Origin: JAAERC01 sp032123495
GTDB taxonomy: Bacteria; Zixibacteria; MSB-5A5; GN15; PGXB01
NCBI GenBank assembly: GCA_032123495.1
Contig: JAQBFG010000237.1
Coordinates: 1-6,560, forward strand
Direction: 5' to 3'
DNA length: 6,560 nucleotides
The position numbers and the translations under genes were made by a program. Under the pieces are notes generated by a model, which did no database searches, had not been told where the DNA came from, and saw nothing but the letters and a program-made list of their open reading frames with translations. This document shows, piece after piece, positions 4,390 to 6,560 of the stretch. Within the stretch, counting starts at the first letter, position 1. The number at the start of each line of letters is the position of its first letter.

Positions 4390-6560
4390 TTACGAAATCA
4401 GCTTATCTAACCTCTTTCGTGCATCAAGCACTGTTTCCAGTTCGACATCGGCATTTTTCCAGATGTTAAGGAATGTGTCGTATTGTTCAGCAGCCTTTTG
4501 ATGTTGACCTGATTTTTCATAAGCGAGACCAAGATAATAGTGCAATTTCGTTGACATAATAGGGAAATATGAGCGCTGGGCCCCATATTCATGTTGTATC
4601 CCTTCAAATCCGGAGATTGCTTTATCATACTGTTCGGCCAGATAGTACGCCTTGGAAAGCATATACATTACGACAAATTCATCATTGTAATCTCGTGATT
4701 TTTCAAAACTGAGGCAGGCTTTTTTATAATTCCCTTCGGCGATCTCTATGGCGCCGACTGCATACCAGTAGGTATATTGCATACTATTGGTTTCTTCAAC
4801 ATGAGCTTTAAGATCTTTTAATTTAGTTTTTGCTCCGTTAAGATCACCGCTATCAGCCAGAGTCTGAATTCCAAGATAGACATAGTAAGCTTTGCTAATG
4901 GGGTTGGCAGTCTGATATAGCTTAACGGTTTTTTCGGTTTCATCAAGAGCCAAAACCCAATTTTTCTGCTCAATATATATTCTTGATTTATAATAATGAT
5001 TAATGACATAATCTTTCTCCGAAGAATCAATTGCCATATCAAATCTATTTAGAGCTTCGTTGAATTTCCCCTGAAACAATGGTATAAATGCCCTTAATTT
5101 CATTGCAAACGGTTTCTGACTTCCTATTCCTTGCAGGATATTTACGCAACTGTCGGCTTTGTCATACTCCTGTTTAAAAATATACATCAGGCAAAGTTTT
5201 CTCAGTGAGGCATAAAAATTTGGCTTAACGGTCAGCGCTCTTTTATATGAATCAATGGCATTATCCAGCATCCCATTTAGGCCATATATTTCAGCTTTGG
5301 TATCAAGCGGGTTGGCCTCATCTGGGGCAAGTTCAATGTACTTATCAATGGCCCACAACGATTTTTCAAAATCTCCAATATTATTATAGATATAGGCCAG
5401 CTGATTATAAGCCATTTTAAATAATGGGTCTAACTCAATCGCCTTATAAAGAAAAACGATGGCAGAATCAAACTGCTGAAAGCGGTTATAATAATATCCC
5501 AATTGATAATAAGCATCTTTTTCATCAGGATATCTTTTGATAATCTTATACAATTCGCCCAAAGAGCTATCACAATCATTATTTACCATTGCATCAAGAC
5601 TTCGGATATATAACTTTTCCTTCTGGGTTACATTTTCAGAATATTGCAGCACCTTGGAGATCAGCGAAGCATCTTTGAGTGTGGTTAAGGCATAATAAGC
5701 CATCGCAAAGGTCGAATCATATTCAATCGCCTTTTCATAATATTTAATTGCTTCATCTCTATAGTATTTGCTTGAATACTCATCGCCCATCAGATAGTAC
5801 CGATAGGCCTCAGCCGAATGCGTGGTCACATCGGCCACAGCCGGATCATGTTCCTCATATGCCTCGGCCGGAAGGGCAAGATCAGATTTTATCTCAACTG
5901 AGAGTTGGTCAACAAGAGAAAATATATCTTGAGATTCTTTGCCGGTAACTTTCTGGGTTGCGACAACATTCCCATCTGAAGTATTTATTATCTGAGACGT
6001 CAAAATCAAATGTGGTTCAACTTGTAAAATACTGCCGGTCAAAAGCCATCTTGACCCTGATTTTTGCGCCACTTCGGAAGCAACCGTTCGGTCAATCTTT
6101 TTGGTTCCCTCATGTCCGAGTAATTTTAGGATATCATAAAGACGTTGGCTGGATACAACCTGCATATACTGGGATTCGGCCAGATCGGTAATTAAAAGAT
6201 TTGTGGTAGTCTCGCCATATTGTAAGGAGTCGTCCGGTTCGGCTAAATTATCAAAATACATTATTGCCAATCGATTGTCAGCCGCGATCGCTTCTTTGGA
6301 AGGGCTTATATCAAATTGCCAATCTTTCAAAACAAGAACCAAAAACAGTACCGCAGCGGCCGCTATTGGAATAAAGGTTTTCCAGAGTTTTTTTGATCTG
6401 ACTGGTATTATCTGAGCAGGAGATTTTTCGGCAGGGACATCTTCTTTTTCAATGAACTGTTTCACCGATTCCTGTACATCAGTATCATTTCTTAATAGAA
6501 AAGCTTCCTGCTTGAATTTGTTAAGTTCTTCAAAACATGAATCGCACTCCAGCAAATGAA
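4390..6560 (-). CDS. Membrane-anchored TPR protein with anti-sigma-type zinc motif and FlgO/TolB-N-like domain (5' end outside window)
   Basis: Open to the right edge; residues are counted from an in-frame TTG at 6555, which is unlikely to be the true start because the codon before it completes HLLECDSC, the HxxxCxxC signature of zf-HC2 anti-sigma zinc fingers. Order: zinc motif at the edge; charged cytoplasmic stretch to res. 58; one transmembrane helix (59-76) after RSKK; a domain at about 94-226 beginning LAIMYFDNL, with GETTTNLLITDLAES and WLLTGSIL, resembling the FlgO/TolB-N-like domain common in bacterial adenylate cyclase and kinase-TPR proteins; then helical repeats to res. 721. Clear TPRs lie near 247-280, 347-380, 381-414, 415-448, 592-625 and 668-700; the stretch 480-590 is degenerate. 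The ending, YYLGLAYEKSG to FLNIWKNAD, resembles the tail of kinase-TPR proteins. Inferred role: a one-pass sensor or scaffold that may hold a sigma factor at the membrane. Its ligand is unknown and function is unproven. Confidence 0.8.
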   Translation of the reverse strand, partial: HLLECDSCFEELNKFKQEAFLLRNDTDVQESVKQFIEKEDVPAEKSPAQIIPVRSKKLWKTFIPIAAAAVLFLVLVLKDWQFDISPSKEAIAADNRLAIMYFDNLAEPDDSLQYGETTTNLLITDLAESQYMQVVSSQRLYDILKLLGHEGTKKIDRTVASEVAQKSGSRWLLTGSILQVEPHLILTSQIINTSDGNVVATQKVTGKESQDIFSLVDQLSVEIKSDLALPAEAYEEHDPAVADVTTHSAEAYRYYLMGDEYSSKYYRDEAIKYYEKAIEYDSTFAMAYYALTTLKDASLISKVLQYSENVTQKEKLYIRSLDAMVNNDCDSSLGELYKIIKRYPDEKDAYYQLGYYYNRFQQFDSAIVFLYKAIELDPLFKMAYNQLAYIYNNIGDFEKSLWAIDKYIELAPDEANPLDTKAEIYGLNGMLDNAIDSYKRALTVKPNFYASLRKLCLMYIFKQEYDKADSCVNILQGIGSQKPFAMKLRAFIPLFQGKFNEALNRFDMAIDSSEKDYVINHYYKSRIYIEQKNWVLALDETEKTVKLYQTANPISKAYYVYLGIQTLADSGDLNGAKTKLKDLKAHVEETNSMQYTYWYAVGAIEIAEGNYKKACLSFEKSRDYNDEFVVMYMLSKAYYLAEQYDKAISGFEGIQHEYGAQRSYFPIMSTKLHYYLGLAYEKSGQHQKAAEQYDTFLNIWKNADVELETVLDARKRLDKLIS

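Noticed and set aside
5748..6415. Three forward-strand open frames (66, 77 and 70 codons) opposite the TPR gene
   Set aside because: They are antisense shadows of a gene with clear domains; none has a ribosome binding site or recognisable protein features.
1..6560. A defence system, CRISPR array, transposon or phage module
   Set aside because: No regular short direct repeats with spacers, no transposase, nuclease or phage genes, and no terminal inverted repeats flanking a gene were found.

Overview
The window carries four protein genes in two convergent blocks. Left to right they are the 3' part of recO (+), a complete single-chain glycyl-tRNA synthetase gene (+), a complete secreted subtilisin-like protease gene (+), and the 3' part of a gene on the minus strand for a membrane-anchored TPR protein with an anti-sigma-type zinc motif. 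The DNA is moderately AT-rich and shows bacterial gene packing. No rRNA, tRNA, CRISPR array, insertion sequence or phage gene was seen.

The likely source is an uncultured bacterium of the FCB superphylum, with Candidatus Zixibacteria or a relative as the best guess. The main clue is the protease C-terminus: thrombospondin type 3-like calcium repeats followed by two copies of a dockerin-like unit with the core NILDIVYLINFKYK. From memory this style of ending is frequent in secreted proteins of that group. The assignment is an inference from protein style, not from a marker-gene phylogeny.

Region 1-1871 is housekeeping. recO (recombinational repair) is followed after 33 bases by the glycyl-tRNA synthetase gene, with no visible terminator or strong promoter between, so the two probably share a transcript. 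A strong 20-bp hairpin lies just past the synthetase stop. Region 1872-2152 (281 bases) holds no convincing gene. It contains that hairpin, a candidate sigma70-type promoter, an AT-rich inverted repeat in the inferred 5' UTR, and a clear ribosome binding site for the protease.

Region 2153-4324 encodes a 723-residue exported S8 protease of the KP-43-like type: signal peptide, propeptide-like region, catalytic domain with Asp129/His156/Ser379, beta-sandwich, calcium-binding repeats and dockerin-like tail. A compact hairpin with T-runs on both strands (4334-4370) sits between its stop and the stop of the convergent gene and probably terminates both transcripts.

Region 4390-6560 (minus) encodes the rest: an HxxxCxxC motif at the window edge, one transmembrane helix, a FlgO/TolB-N-like domain and a long TPR array. 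This looks like a one-pass sensor or scaffold related to anti-sigma factors, and its true start and any partner sigma factor gene lie beyond the right edge. The protease and the TPR protein are both envelope or exported proteins, but they are convergent and nothing in the sequence ties them functionally. No clearly new multi-gene system is visible; the most unusual item is the architecture of the minus-strand protein.
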